Part shown: positions 1-11,900 of the stretch, piece after piece
Position numbering within the stretch: the stretch's first letter is position 1
How the letters are laid out: every line of letters begins with the position of its first letter
Source: Siphonodentalium dalli
Taxonomy: Eukaryota > Mollusca > Scaphopoda > Gadilida > Siphonodentaliidae
Assembly (NCBI GenBank): GCA_032622095.1
Contig: CP136062.1
Span: forward strand, 155,428,875-155,492,874
Length of the DNA stretch: 64,000 nucleotides
Direction of reading: 5' to 3'
Made by a program: the position numbers and the translations under genes
The notes under the pieces: model-generated
Seen by the model: only the letters and a program-made list of their open reading frames with translations
What the model was told of the DNA's origin: nothing
Database searches by the model: none

Positions 1-1150
1 TACCACAGGTCGATGTCTCACTTGACACAGCTGCCCTAGTATCCCCATAACTCCTGCACCACACATCAATGGATGTACCCCTCTGCACAAGTGGGCAACT
101 TTAGGGATTCTTTATTATGATCAATTAGCAGCAAGCATTAGAAAAAAAAACAGTGGTATATATGGAGACAAGTAAGTGTTGATCGAGTTCGCATGGTGAA
201 TATCTATGCACTCCTGATGGCGATTCCTCAATAAATCACCCGAATAGCTTAAAGTGAAATGGGTTTTGTACAACAAGGCAAGTTTGAAAGTCACATGTGA
301 AATTAAAGACAAGTCATGGATAGATGTCTGAAATATCAGAGCTCATGGAACTATGTATGATATGTCACTGATATGGACAGGAATGTCACCCCAAGAACCT
401 CGGGTTGCAGTCCGTTCTGGGTAGGGCGACACATATCCGCGTTGCTCTCAAGCACCGGCGATAACGGCATACTGTACTTGCATATTTTCCCAAACACGTC
501 TCGTGTTGCCCTCGTTTCCATCGATCACACTTACGTGACTATAGATATAAAGAACCATAGTTGACATTGCTATGTGGATTATGCATGGCGGCATGTTAAT
601 CGGCGTCATTACTGTGGCATCATTGTAAAGTACACAAGAAATTGACAAAGCATAGTGAATTGTTTGATGATAACATAAGAGAGGATCGCAGTTCACGTCT
701 AAGGTTTGGAGTCCTCTCTTAAGTGTTCAGTCTTTTAGAACCAAGAGCGTTTGGTGAGAAGATTTAATTGCACGATATTTGAAAGTAGAAATAATTCATC
801 AAATTGCTCTCTTAAGTTTCACAATTAGTGTTTTCCTTTAAATTATATATATATAATGTTCGAACTTGTGTCCCTGGTATGCAGTCAGCAACAAAACATG
901 CTAAACAGATGGGTGAGGTACATGTGGTATTGGAATCCGGTGTATGATTTACAGCTGAAATGCGGGCATATAACTATATGTCAGTACATGTATATTAATA
1001 ACCTCTATATATTTTCGGCTTAGACAACGCGTTCGTATTATGTATGTTAGCTGAAATGCAGAATATTAACTTATCAGTACAAGGTTCCACCCCGTTTTTC
1101 ACAACAAAGTACCAAATTGTGTACACATGTGGATTGTCTTGTGACGGTCT
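1..1150. repeat. Dispersed repeat R, copy 1 (left end cut by window)
   Basis: This matches 30,490-31,745 and 38,076-39,385. Shared landmarks are the opening TACCACAGGTCGATGTCTCA, the block around 373-560, and the stretch from about 840 to 1150. The matching 60-aa open frame seen in all three copies (373-564 here) has no recognised domain and is best explained by repeat homology. On the minus strand the unit carries GGGCCCGGGTAGAAT in the other copies, a word reminiscent of conserved mollusc repeats; that resemblance is from memory and is an inference. The element class is unknown. Confidence 0.8.
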
Positions 1151-1239
1151 TGTATATAATCCACACCAAACTGCTCAGTGCGATAATCAGGGGACACAGT
1201 ATCTCTGTGCACATGTCTGCTGATGATAATTAGCTGTAC

Positions 1240-1400
1240 ATTTCTGGTGACAACCCCTATTGCTTTACAACTATAATGGAACAGTGCAATTATTTTGTGA
1301 AATCGTGGATGGTGGCCAATAAACTGAAACTAATTAGTGACAAAACTGAAGAAATGTGAGTGTCTAATCTGGCATACGTAAAGAAAGTTAGCATATATGT
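1240..1400 (+). repeat. LINE 3' tail-like segment
   Basis: The stretch around 1290-1370 (TTTTGTGAAATCGTGGATGG, then CAATAAACTGAAAC and GACAAAACTGAAGAAATGTG) resembles the sequence just after the LINE ORF2 stop at 36,361-36,430. It is therefore probably a fragment of a related LINE 3' untranslated tail. The same fragment is repeated in copy B at about 39,480-39,640. Confidence 0.5.
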
Positions 1401-1593
1401 TATGACTTTTGATGACACTCAAGTTCACACTCCTACAAGCCACATATGCAAGGCAATATACACTGAACTTCGGCGACATTGGAAAATGAGAAAATACATT
1501 CAAAACGACTCAATTTTTTAAAAACGTTAGTCATCTCTAAGTATCAGTAGACCTGACTACAACAATTCTATTTTAATTGGTGTACTATATAAT

Positions 1594-1795
1594 CAGGTAT
1601 CTCAGCGTCTGCAGAAAACTGTTGCAAGGATAGTTCTCTGTCGTAGAAGATCTGAAGACAGATGCAATCTGCAAGAATTACATTGGCTACCTGTAGCAGA
1701 CATAATTCTGTATATACGACGGGGAACTATCCTAGCATATATTCAATGGTATGAAACACGCGATCCGTGGAATATATCACTTCATTCTTCCACTG
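1594..1795 (+). pseudogene. LINE reverse transcriptase C-terminal fragment
   Basis: One open frame of about 67 codons reads QRLQKTVARIVLCRRR, then NLQELHWLPVADIILYI and later ETRDPWNISLHS. The pattern of RLQ..AARIV, a basic stretch, then LHWLPV is the conserved C-terminal part of CR1/Rex/Jockey-type LINE reverse transcriptase proteins, after the catalytic palm. No palm domain or upstream ORF is present, so this is a truncated dead copy. A dispersed repeat follows immediately. The same fragment sits at 39,831-40,030 in copy B, so it predates the duplication. Confidence 0.75.
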
Positions 1796-1885
1796 CCCTT
1801 CAAGTTTGTGGACATTCAATGTTAGCCATCCTTGCGTACTTGCCTTGAGGGCTTATTGAAATGCTACTCTAGTGAGTAGTTTAAG
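1796..1885 (+). repeat. Dispersed repeat D, short copy
   Basis: The block CTTCAAGTTTGTGGACATTC followed by a CTTGCCTTGAGGGCT segment occurs here, again at about 2750-2830, and inverted at about 28,350-28,430. It directly follows the LINE fragment and may be part of the 3' region of that LINE family. Confidence 0.65.
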
Positions 1886-2605
1886 AATACCAATGCTGAT
1901 AAATAACTTTAGGAATAGCCATTAAATAAATAAATATTACACAAACATATCTTGTAAAAAGTTGGCAAGTCTGATTTAAAAAGGTGATCCACACCGAGTG
2001 ACCAGACATCTTACTAGCATAGCTGCGCTGAATGTGGGATCCCACATTTCATAAAACCAAGAGACAGTGAATATTATAATGCATTCTGGAGGACTATTGC
2101 CTACATGTCTCTGAATGGTGTAGAAACCTACCAAATTATAAAAATACGTCTCTTGTGAGAGAGTTTCGACAGCCTGTGCACCATGCACGCCCGCATCGCC
2201 GAAGTGAATTAAGTCACATTAACGTAGTAGATAATTATACAAATTATCGCGGTATATTTGCTTAAACATATGGTATATAATACCAATCTCATAATGGAAA
2301 GTATCATTTGTTACGTCTTGATTATCTAACCGAGGAACGGCAAGAGTTGATGCTTGAAATTAACACATGCTTCCAATAATAATTCATACTGGAATCGCAA
2401 AGGGAAATTACTGTTTAAAGTTAAATAGCCCTAAATAAAACAAGCAAATATGATACAACTCGACATTCCGATTTGTTAGCACCAAATTGGGCACCACTAT
2501 TTAGCAAATTCCCGCCACATTTATAGTTATATCCTTGATATAAGTACTTTAATGGTGTGGTTTATAGATACATGAGTGACGGATCGACGCCATTGGTGTC
2601 AGGGC
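1886..2605. other. Non-coding stretch, no gene seen
   Basis: AT-rich sequence. The open frames are short, in atypical composition, and match copy B only because the whole block is duplicated. No domain or RNA structure was recognised. Confidence 0.6.
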
Positions 2606-2617
2606 GGGGGGGGGGGG
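2606..2617 (+). repeat. Poly-G run (12 G)
   Basis: Twelve consecutive G after AGGGC. Copy B has the same length of run at 40,853-40,864 with an extra GA just before it. Confidence 0.95.
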
Positions 2618-2689
2618 TCACACATAATGACAACAACTATATTGTAGAATTCCACTAAACTTGTATGATATATTTATAATGTATAATGT

Positions 2690-3120
2690 ATTCAAACGTT
2701 TGAGGCGCGGGTCCAGTGGAATACATTATTTTTCTTTCTTTCGCTTTCCTTCAAGTCTATGGACATTCAATGTGAGTCATCCGAACTTGCCTTGAGGGCT
2801 GACTGAAATGCTACGCGGATGAGTCTTTATTCGTCTCCATGGTATAATATGAACTTCTGTCGTACATCTCCATCAACCTTGTATAAAATGTTCTCAACGC
2901 CATGCTATAGGGAGTCTAATGGTTTAGTTTAACCATACGTCAGTCGATGTCATGGTTGGGGACCAAGGAAGGAACATGATACAAACTTCTTTGTCATCGA
3001 TTGCCACCAGACGAATACATAATGGAATTTAGATTGTACATGGCATTTAGGGTATGATTTAAAGTTGGCAAAGTGCACCGTCGAAGTGAATGATGGACCC
3101 GAAGCTCTTTATAATGTGTT
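2690..3120 (+). repeat. Dispersed repeat D, long copy
   Basis: This block contains GGGAGTCTAATGGTTTAGTT, then CAGTCGATGTCATGGTTG, and TGGCATTTAGGGTATGATTT. The reverse complement of 28,030-28,490 matches it along its whole length with about 20-25% difference by eye. It is thus an older interspersed family present in both orientations. Its class is unknown. Confidence 0.75.
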
Positions 3121-4282
3121 TTCACTGGGGCCCGAACCATTCAATTGTATAAAGGTTACACCCCCACTATTTAAGAACCAAATAAGTCCAATATGAACAT
3201 ATGTGGATATTTAAGTCAGACATGAACCTATTTGTACGAGAGTGTTCTGGAAATGTATATGTATGCGTCTATATGATATACTGCACTACATGGTGTACTT
3301 TAAAGTCACATGGCGGTATGCGCTCCGAAATACACCTAATAATATTCGCTGTAGATTTTTCCCGGTATCGAAATAGGTCGAGATATACTTCCATTTTACG
3401 GCAGTATAGTCCCAGACAGACGCATTGAACTCATACAAAATATTACTTTGAAGACGGTGTTTGGGTGCTAAACAAACAACAGCCATGTCACGGCATGGCA
3501 CATTAAAGATAATTCTGTGTTACGCTATTCCTGATATTGTAGAAATAAAGAGCGTTTGTTTCACTTCTGTGCGAAAAATTGAAAACAGCTGGAAGATGTC
3601 TGTAACCATGGCAATTATTTATCAGAGCATATATATGATGCCGGAATATAAATAGTTCGTGTATCTGTCAACCTATATTATACCTCCTACTAAATTAGGC
3701 AGACACATATTTGGAAGCTCGAAAGAGCCATGTCCGTTTAACATACTAAACACATGGTGCGTTCTAAATCAGGAATCGAAGTCGGATAAACCATATTGTA
3801 CGACCTTGCCTAAACCTACACACAAGGCTCGTCCTGATTGGTCCGTATCCTGTATTCCCATGCAGACGCGGACCGTCCTTTTGTAGTACAATTCTAGATA
3901 TTTTTAATTGTACCACAAACAATGTGGTACAATCAGTGAAATGCTGCCAACGCCTCGAAATTTCAGAAGTCAAACCATACGGCCATTGGCTAATGTCATG
4001 CTAAAGACTGAAGAAAGAGACATATAATGACTAACTACTGTATTATACTGATTTTTATTTAAGTTAGAACAAAAATAAGTCTTAAGTGAATTTGTTTGCC
4101 ACAAAAACAATGGAAAGGGGTTGTCGTTCAATAGTGACGCTATGTTTCACTATCAGGTCTAAGAGAAGAATTGTTTGGTGGAAAATCTTACCACGCAGAG
4201 CTAGAAACTGGGCTATTATATAACAGTTTGAACATATGTCACTACAATTTCGACCAAACCATACAGTCGAATTACAAAAGAA
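3121..4282. other. Non-coding stretch upstream of RGK copy A
   Basis: No gene was recognised. Several short open frames (for example 3201-3428 and 3659-3886) have near-identical partners in copy B, but the differences between copies are not concentrated at third codon positions and no domain is visible. A small perfect hairpin (TTGTACCACA and TGTGGTACAA around AACAA) lies at about 3908-3932. Confidence 0.6.
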
Positions 4283-4400
4283 ATAAATTCACTGCGCATC
4301 GACGTGTATAGTAGAATTTGACCACATAAACTTATTGTACTACCCCGCTTCGCGTCGTCCTACAATCAGTTTATTTGTGGCCGATGCGCAGTGTATTTAT
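4283..4400. repeat. Palindromic hairpin element, copy A
   Basis: The left arm starts ATAAATTCACTGCGCATCG (4283-4301) and the right arm ends CGATGCGCAGTGTATTTAT (4382-4400). An inner pair, CCACATAAAC..TTGTA against TACAATCAGTTTATTTGTGG, extends the stem toward a loop with CCGCTTCGCG. The whole 118 bp can fold as one imperfect hairpin. Copy B (42,534-42,651) pairs better in both arms, with ATACAC opposite GTGTAT and ACTGATTGTA opposite TACAATCAGT. Confidence 0.8.
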
Positions 4401-5440
4401 GTCTTAAATAGATAAGAGCAACATTTCTATAAAGTGTCGCACAATTAACTAAACTTATATAGTCATCTCCGTGATATGATGTATTCGTTTTAAAGTATAG
4501 TTTTCATACTCATAAGAGTCGCCGATAGATAAAGGAATCGCTATATGGCTAGTTAGGTGTTTCACAGTGGGCAGATAGGCGCCGTTGGGTATGAGGAGCT
4601 AGAAAACAACAGCATTTATTATAGGCATCAACATGATACTAATCGTGCGGCTTGAAGATAAAGATTTTCTGAATTGGGGTGGAGTTGATGCATTAAATTG
4701 AAAAAGACGGAGTTACCGATATCAAAATGTTTGGTTAGTTTTTAAAGATCTACAGTCCGATTTAACACCAGATGACCGAATTATTTGAGATAATGACCAG
4801 CTTACCGGGACAATGAAAAAGGAAAACTGAATTCAATTATCATCTGTTCTATGGCACGAGCGTCGCGACAATTGACAAAGGCATATACACCAGGTTTACG
4901 CGTATACAATATCATAATTAGAAATGCTGTGTATTATATTCCATGTTTGGGCAACGGAATCATAGCTTCTCTTTATCAGAGACACTCTTTAACAGAGATC
5001 GCTGGAATATTGCTCAGTCGACATAAATTGAAGTCGACATCTGACCATCGAGACCTCCCACTAATGGACCCAATCATCCTTATTTTGTGAATCAACGTTA
5101 TTGCTGAGTACTCAGTTGTGATACAATCTGTAAGATTACTGTGGTAATAATCTTCTATAACCGATGTCTATTACACGTCCATGTTGTGTTTACTTCTTGA
5201 CACGGGTCGAATTAATGGTGTTAAACTAAAGACAACAATGTGATTCAGGGTATATGATCCATGTATAAGATTGACGTTGTATTATGCCAATTTGTGGAAA
5301 ACATAAACTACCTTGACCAAATATATTCCTATCAAATGTCCCCATAAAATGTTCACGTCACTTTAACCTGGACAACGCCGGGTCACCATGCTAGTACTAT
5401 ATATAGCATGTAATAAAATGCGTAGGAGCTGGGAGGAACA
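4401..5440. other. Upstream region of RGK copy A
   Basis: AT-rich, with no gene recognised. The sequence is nearly the same in copy B (42,652-43,690). It may contain distal regulatory sequence for the RGK gene, but nothing specific can be pointed to. Confidence 0.5.
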
Positions 5441-5447
5441 CACTACT

Positions 5448-5453
5448 CACGTG
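5448..5453. promoter_or_regulatory. E-box CACGTG upstream of RGK copy A
   Basis: The core lies in CTCACGTGAC, about 70 bp before the TATA-like box and 180 bp before the start codon. TCACGTGA-type palindromes are classic bHLH-zip sites. It is conserved in copy B at 43,695-43,700. Function is inferred. Confidence 0.45.
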
Positions 5454-5517
5454 ACTATTTCTGGCAAGCAACGTTAGAATGTGATTATTTATTATAATTA
5501 GATGAGGATTCAGCGTC

Positions 5518-5526
5518 CTATATAAA
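5518..5526 (+). promoter_or_regulatory. TATA-like box, RGK copy A
   Basis: CTATATAAAGAG lies about 105 bp before the ATG in an otherwise ordinary upstream region, at a distance that fits a core promoter with a short 5' leader. In copy B the same place reads CTATATATAGAG (43,765-43,776). Confidence 0.5.
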
Positions 5527-5630
5527 GAGTCGTAGATAGGGACACCACTCATAACGCATTTGCAACTCATCAGTTAATAAACCATCGCTGACATTTATAT
5601 CGCACCTTCGATATCCTGTAATTTGTCAAA

Positions 5631-5955
5631 ATGTCTCGTCAAAATTATAAAATTAATGCTGAGGATCGTGACATATACTCCTGTCGTTCTTTCAGCTTCA
5701 CATCAAAAGGACTGATCAATAAGGGGGATTCGATGCAATCTCTGAGTGACGTAAGCCTAACATCAAGTAGTGGCGAATCGAGCGATAGTTCTTCCCGTAC
5801 TTCTAGCTGTTCTGACTTCTTTTACGCAGACGAATCGGTGCTACGCCAAGAATGCTGCCGTGTAGCTGTCGTAGGTTCACATGGCGTTGGGAAGACGGCC
5901 CTGATACGACAATTTATGACGTCAGAATACGTTGGTGATGTCGACGATGTGGAAG
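5631..5955 (+). CDS. RGK copy A exon 1
   Basis: It starts at ATG in TCAAAATGTCT and encodes residues 1-108 plus the first base of codon 109. It contains the Ser-rich N-terminus and the P-loop. It ends GTGGAAG before the donor GTTGGT. The phase is confirmed by exon 2, which supplies AA to make Glu109. Confidence 0.9.
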
Positions 5956-8900
5956 GTTGGTACCGTTAATTTATTTTATTGTTTAAAGATTCGAATGGGC
6001 ACCTAATTAGTACCTAAGGTAATTTCCAGATAATATCAATATCAAATATAACCAGAACGCGCCACATGGCTTTTTGTCTCTGGAAGTTACATAATTATAA
6101 TACATAAGACATGACTTTGTTCAGGAAATTGAACGGCACCGATCTCCAGTACCGGGGCTGTATACAAATCATATATTCCTTTCTTCAAATCGTCCATTGA
6201 TGAACTCGCGACTACAAAACAAGGTAAACTGTTCATGTTAGAAATTACACGTGAAAAACATATTTACGGATATCCTTTTTTAAGTATGTCCCTTGTAATT
6301 TGAGTTCATGTCCTCGGTTCCGTTTGTAATCAGCGAATACAAAATATTAACACCGGTCCGTGTTATACAAACCGTTCTGATATATAGAAACCTCGATAAA
6401 ATCGCCCCTAAGTCGTCTATTATTCATATATTTGAGTTTTACGATGCGTAAACCAGACATAAGAATAAACGCGATGTGTTGCATCCCAAAGGGATAATTA
6501 CACTCACTTCATTTGCTGTAGTATTTTCCCCATCGATATCCAAATATTAAATGCTTTTAAATAGGGTAATTATATTGGTATGGGAATGGACGTTGCATAT
6601 TAAATTTCGCTATGACAACGCAAGACGTCGCGGCAACGTCACTACAAAGTTCCCAATATTTAACAATAGTTCACATTTAATCTATGTGTGTATATAAGTG
6701 TATTACGGGTTGATAGTTTTCACTAAAATAACTATAATTATTAATCGACGTATCATAACAAAATGACAGATTGAATGGCATTTATCGTGTCCGACCAAAA
6801 ACTGTTCGCAATATACAGATATGGTAAATGGACCAATATCATATCAATTAGCCAGGCTGCTTAACAAAAGGTAAACAAATGTACGACAGATTATAAGACA
6901 TCGCTATCGCGACGAGCACTGACGGAAATCGTTATTGTATGCTGTAACCCTTGCTACACTAAAGCATCATTGAATAGTTGTGATCCCAAATGAAATGTTC
7001 AGACAATAAGCTCAACAAACGACCATTGTCTTTGTTGAACTTATTATCTGGACGGTTCCCTCAACAAATAGGGCTCCTTCTGCTATATTATGTATCTGTC
7101 GTCTGTTTTTATCACATAACATGCCTCCAAACAAATAATAGACTATTCCAACATACCGTCGTGCGTGCAAGTGAGTTAATTGTGGTCCTAAATATTCACA
7201 TAGGTTCATATTGAACTAATTTGATTATGACATAATCCCATAGAGAGCTTATACGGTTATTATATGTCGCGTCGATGAAAAAGTGACAAAAGAATTCCAA
7301 TATGGGCTTATTTATTATTGAAAGAGTCCCATAATGGACTGTTTTAAAACCCGCTTATATGTCCACATAGAGCATACATTGAGCCTATTTCGCACACAAA
7401 AACAAGCCCGTTATAAGCTTATTTTCACGAGAACAGGCTGATTATTCATATGTACACTTTCCAACTGACTATGAAAATCCATTTAGTATAGCAAGAGTTA
7501 ATGCCCCTCACCCAAAGTTAACTTAGTTAAGTATAAAATATTGGAAACGTTTACAACATAGCTGTGACATTGACAGATAATTTTCCCGAGAATACGAAGC
7601 CGGTATATTATTACGTCATGAATTATCAACCAACATGTATCATACCTCCTTCCAAATTATGTTGACAGAATTTGGAATCTCGAATGAGTCATTTGAGGAC
7701 TTAAAATATTTGTCAAATTTTACTCTTCAGGTACCAAATCGCTTCTATAATAATAAATAATTTCAGAAATCAAATAAATCATTACATACATTATTGTTTT
7801 GGCCATATGAGAGGAAGCTTCATTAATTTTGTGTCACAATGTTGATTTTATGATTTATTACATAGCACAGCCCCATATATTGCAATGAAGAATAAACCAG
7901 CCACATTTAGGCCAATACATTATTGCGGATCACCGCCTAACGATATATTAAGACATGTCTCCTCAGACCTTAAAATATATCTAGTAGTAATTTTAAATTC
8001 CTAGGCAAATATTTTGACAAGAACATTACAATAAAATTGAAAATGTCGACAAAAAAGCTTGGAAACACGGAAGATTTCTAACACAGTGTTTTTGGCAAAA
8101 AAAAAGCTTGGCATCACAAATTATTAACACCGATATGGAGAATAACAGTGTCGGTAAGATGATGTCATGTTTTATATTGCTTGCTACTATTTCCAGTTCC
8201 GCCTTTTCTAGCTATGCCTCTGCTGTAACAGTGCTGTTCACAATTGGTATTCTGAAATTCGATTTGTTGTTTGCATTGATTCATTCGCTATATTCCAGAA
8301 GATGATGACGATAACATCAAACAGGTGTCTGTCATGTTAAATGGAGAACAAGTATGGCAATGCTTTAACGAGGAACTAACACATCAGGTATGATCTAATC
8401 CATACCACGGACATTTTGCTCCTATTCACTGTCTAAAATATATTTCATGCTAGAAATTAAATATAATGACGGCCGGTACGACTATATATATCTCGAGTTT
8501 TAAATTAAAGATGTATTCATGTTTCCAAACCACCCGTAACTGGCATGGGGCGACAAATGTGTTTACTTAAAGTACACATTTCAAAGATAACATATAGCAT
8601 ATAATTTTTTTATCAGTCGATGTATTCGCCTACAATTACAATACTTAAGTTAAGAAATACGTTATGATTACATATATAATAAAGCTGAGTGTAAAATTTT
8701 CAAGAGTGGAATTGTGGTTTTAACCACGAGTCTTTTGGCGAGTTTTTAAAACCACAATTCCACTCGTGGTGACAATGTGGTAATGATGGTCCTATATTTG
8801 AGGGGCACACTTACTCAATTTAAGATATTACGGAAGTAGTGGCACGGGTTACTGTTTATTTAGCAAGTGTCTAAACTCGAGGGAAATGTGCGGCCCAAGC

Positions 8901-11900
8901 AGCCCAACATATTTATTGATTTATTTTAATTGTGATTTTGCGAAATAGTGAATTGGCATATACTAATAAATGACGCTTCCGCGTGCATCGTCTTGGTCGC
9001 TGCGGGACTTTCAACTCTTCCAAAAAACAGGATCTTTGTTTGTAATGTATGTCAGTAAGTGCCTATTCGGGGTACCAGTTACAACAACAACAATAACAAC
9101 ATCCAGCCTATGATTCATGGAAAAATGTTATTAAAAAGTTGATGTACATGATACAATCTAAACGCACAAATACGAAAACAAAGTTGTTTAAATGAGAACT
9201 TTACAAGAAATATTGTTGTCGCTCTGAAACTTCGAAACTATGAAATAACTGGATACACAATTAATTATCAAACAAGAGTATTTTATGTGTCACGTCTCGT
9301 TCCGAAAATATCATTATACACACCATCTGATAACGCAGTTTATTCAGGGACGGGTGTTAAACAGTTATTTGAAAGATGACTGAAAGTTGAACCCACAACA
9401 CTTACACAATGTACGTATGCCTGGGTTGGGCACAGGCTAGAATTTCATATTTGACACATAAATCATTTTAATGTGGGCCGGTATCAAGGTTAAAAATGGT
9501 CACCACTCGGATTTCGAAAACAAATTTATTTCATGCAGATGACAAATTTTGATAAGTGAGACCAGTATATGTAGCCACTGTTTCGCGGACATCGCTGCTA
9601 CCTGATACGGGTGTGGTAAAAGTAAAATGAAACATTATTTTCAAAACTAACAAAACATGCTCTAATTATAACCAACCTTTTCTCAATACACACACCACAT
9701 CCCTTTTACCCCTACTGAACATTTGAAACCAGACTGTCACCTTAATGGGCGTGTCATTTCGTTTGTTTGCGATGGAGACCATATCTTCACATGCTATGTA
9801 TGATAATATGTATAATGATCGTTGACACGCCATGTATATTTTCAACCGCAATAAGCAATATTGGTTGCGGTTTAACGCCACGTGGATATTTTCCCCCATC
9901 ATATTTTGTTTGAAAAGGTCTAAAAGGCTATTACTATAAATTATTTAAGCTCACACTTCTTGAATGAAATTTTAATAAAATTTCAGTCGTCCACTGTACC
10001 TTGCAGTGTGAATGTTAGCATTTCAGTTAAGATTAAAAGAGCATGATACCTTGAAGAAGTACATATCATTTGAAGAAACATCAATGACGACATATACACA
10101 TTGATGTGGACAAAGGCGACATATGCCAATATGTACACAAGCAGAGTGGTATATATAACATGAAATGTTCCTTCTAAGTCGGTAGATTTGCCGAAACATT
10201 GTTAGTGAGAATATTGTCAAATTGATGCGATGCCAAACACTCCTGCACGGTGATAAAATAAATTGGAGAATAATCTTTCTCACAGTATTTATAATTAACA
10301 GATAATATATCAAAACACATCATCATTATTATATATTAAATAAATGCAGTGAATATGGCGAAATAGTTTTCATTAGTTTATCGCCGATTGTTGCGTCCAG
10401 AATCGAGAAGTAAATATCTACATTTGAGCGAAGTTCAGATATTTTCTATGGAGTACTCACTATTTGCTTGACATTTTCGGCGATGTTAGTAGAATGACAC
10501 ATTCACCAAATTGGCATAGCACAGGATACTAATGGTGATATTTGCTGGTCTTGCAATGACTTGCATGTGACATTCCAGTTTCTGCAGGTGTGGGTGCAGA
10601 CATAAGACAGGGTGCATATCGAATCAACTTAACAAATAATAATTGTGATATTTAGAGAAGGGACACTCCAGTTTCAGCAGGGCCGGGTGTAAAATGATGG
10701 GAGCATCAAACCAGTGCACACTAACTATAATATGAACCCTCAACACAATGCCTGGTTAGAGCACAGGTTTATGCTTTAAGATTTGGTTGCAGCATTATTA
10801 TTTTAATTGGGATAGCAATAGACAGAGTGACATACACCCCTTGGTATTATGTGACACAAACGACATTTTCGAGCATAACTGGAAGAACGCTATTTCCTAA
10901 CTCCAACATCAAAACTGTTCTAAATACTCACCATTGGGATTTTCAAAAACAAATTTGTTTTAATGCAGATGATAAATGTAGGTGGTAAAACGGCATCAGC
11001 GTCGGTGGCCACTGTTTTGCAGAAATCGGTACTACTGCGGGTGGGAGGCAACGTAGTCTGAAACAATATTTTTTCAAAACTCAAAGAAACCCGATAAAGC
11101 TCACAAATTAATAACTAACATTCTCTCAATACACGTGGCATATCCAAGGTGCCAGCAAACACTGGTACACTATTTTAAGAAATTTTGAGCGACAAATGTT
11201 GAGTGTCGCACCATTATCTAAATGAAAATCGTACAAGGATTTGTAGAAATTGGCTGGAATCCTGAAAACATATTATAGTTTATTGATATTTAAAGTGACT
11301 TAAATGCGAGGGTTTATTACGCTGTGATATTTTTGTCTTTTTTGGAGATAATGTTTTAGTTTTGCCACTTTCCTTCAATATCACGTTAAAATATGTCTCT
11401 TGTGCCTAAATCGACAGTAATCCGTAACCACACTAAGGGCGTCTCATTCTGTACAAGCTGGCGGTGTATGTCTTGGTCAAAAGCCATGACTAGTGCTTGA
11501 TCAATCAATTGAACATAATGCTCGATTATTCCTGGATGATAATTTACAAGATGCTGATGTTGAGAGGGGGTTCATCGGTCTTTGTCTTGAATACATTTGT
11601 TCTGGATATTCCTCTCGTTATAACTATTAAAGTCGGCATTTCTACGTTGGCCTTAAGTTTTGTTATATGATGAGTCAGTCGTTTCCTATGATTGCCAATA
11701 CTGGAAATGACACTGAGACACTGTTTTTTTGTATATATGTAAATGTTTAGACAATATGTAGTCGGTACGGGTGGGGCATGGAAAGTGTTTTGGACGTGTG
11801 CATATTATATCCACTGCCCCAGCTGCGTGGCGCTATTTGGTTATATTTAAAAAATGCTCGTTGCGAGGTGTGAATTGGGAGTCTGGCGGTGTAGAACCTT

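Noticed and set aside
3201..3886. Short open frames with near-identical partners in copy B (such as 3201-3428 and 41,449-41,676) as possible genes
   Set aside because: The whole block is duplicated, so conservation is not evidence of coding. Changes fall at all codon positions, there is no domain, and stops are close on both sides.
8704..8765. Hairpin as a bacterial-type rho-independent terminator
   Set aside because: The sequence is eukaryotic, the hairpin is inside an intron, there is no T run, and a homologous hairpin forms a transposon end.
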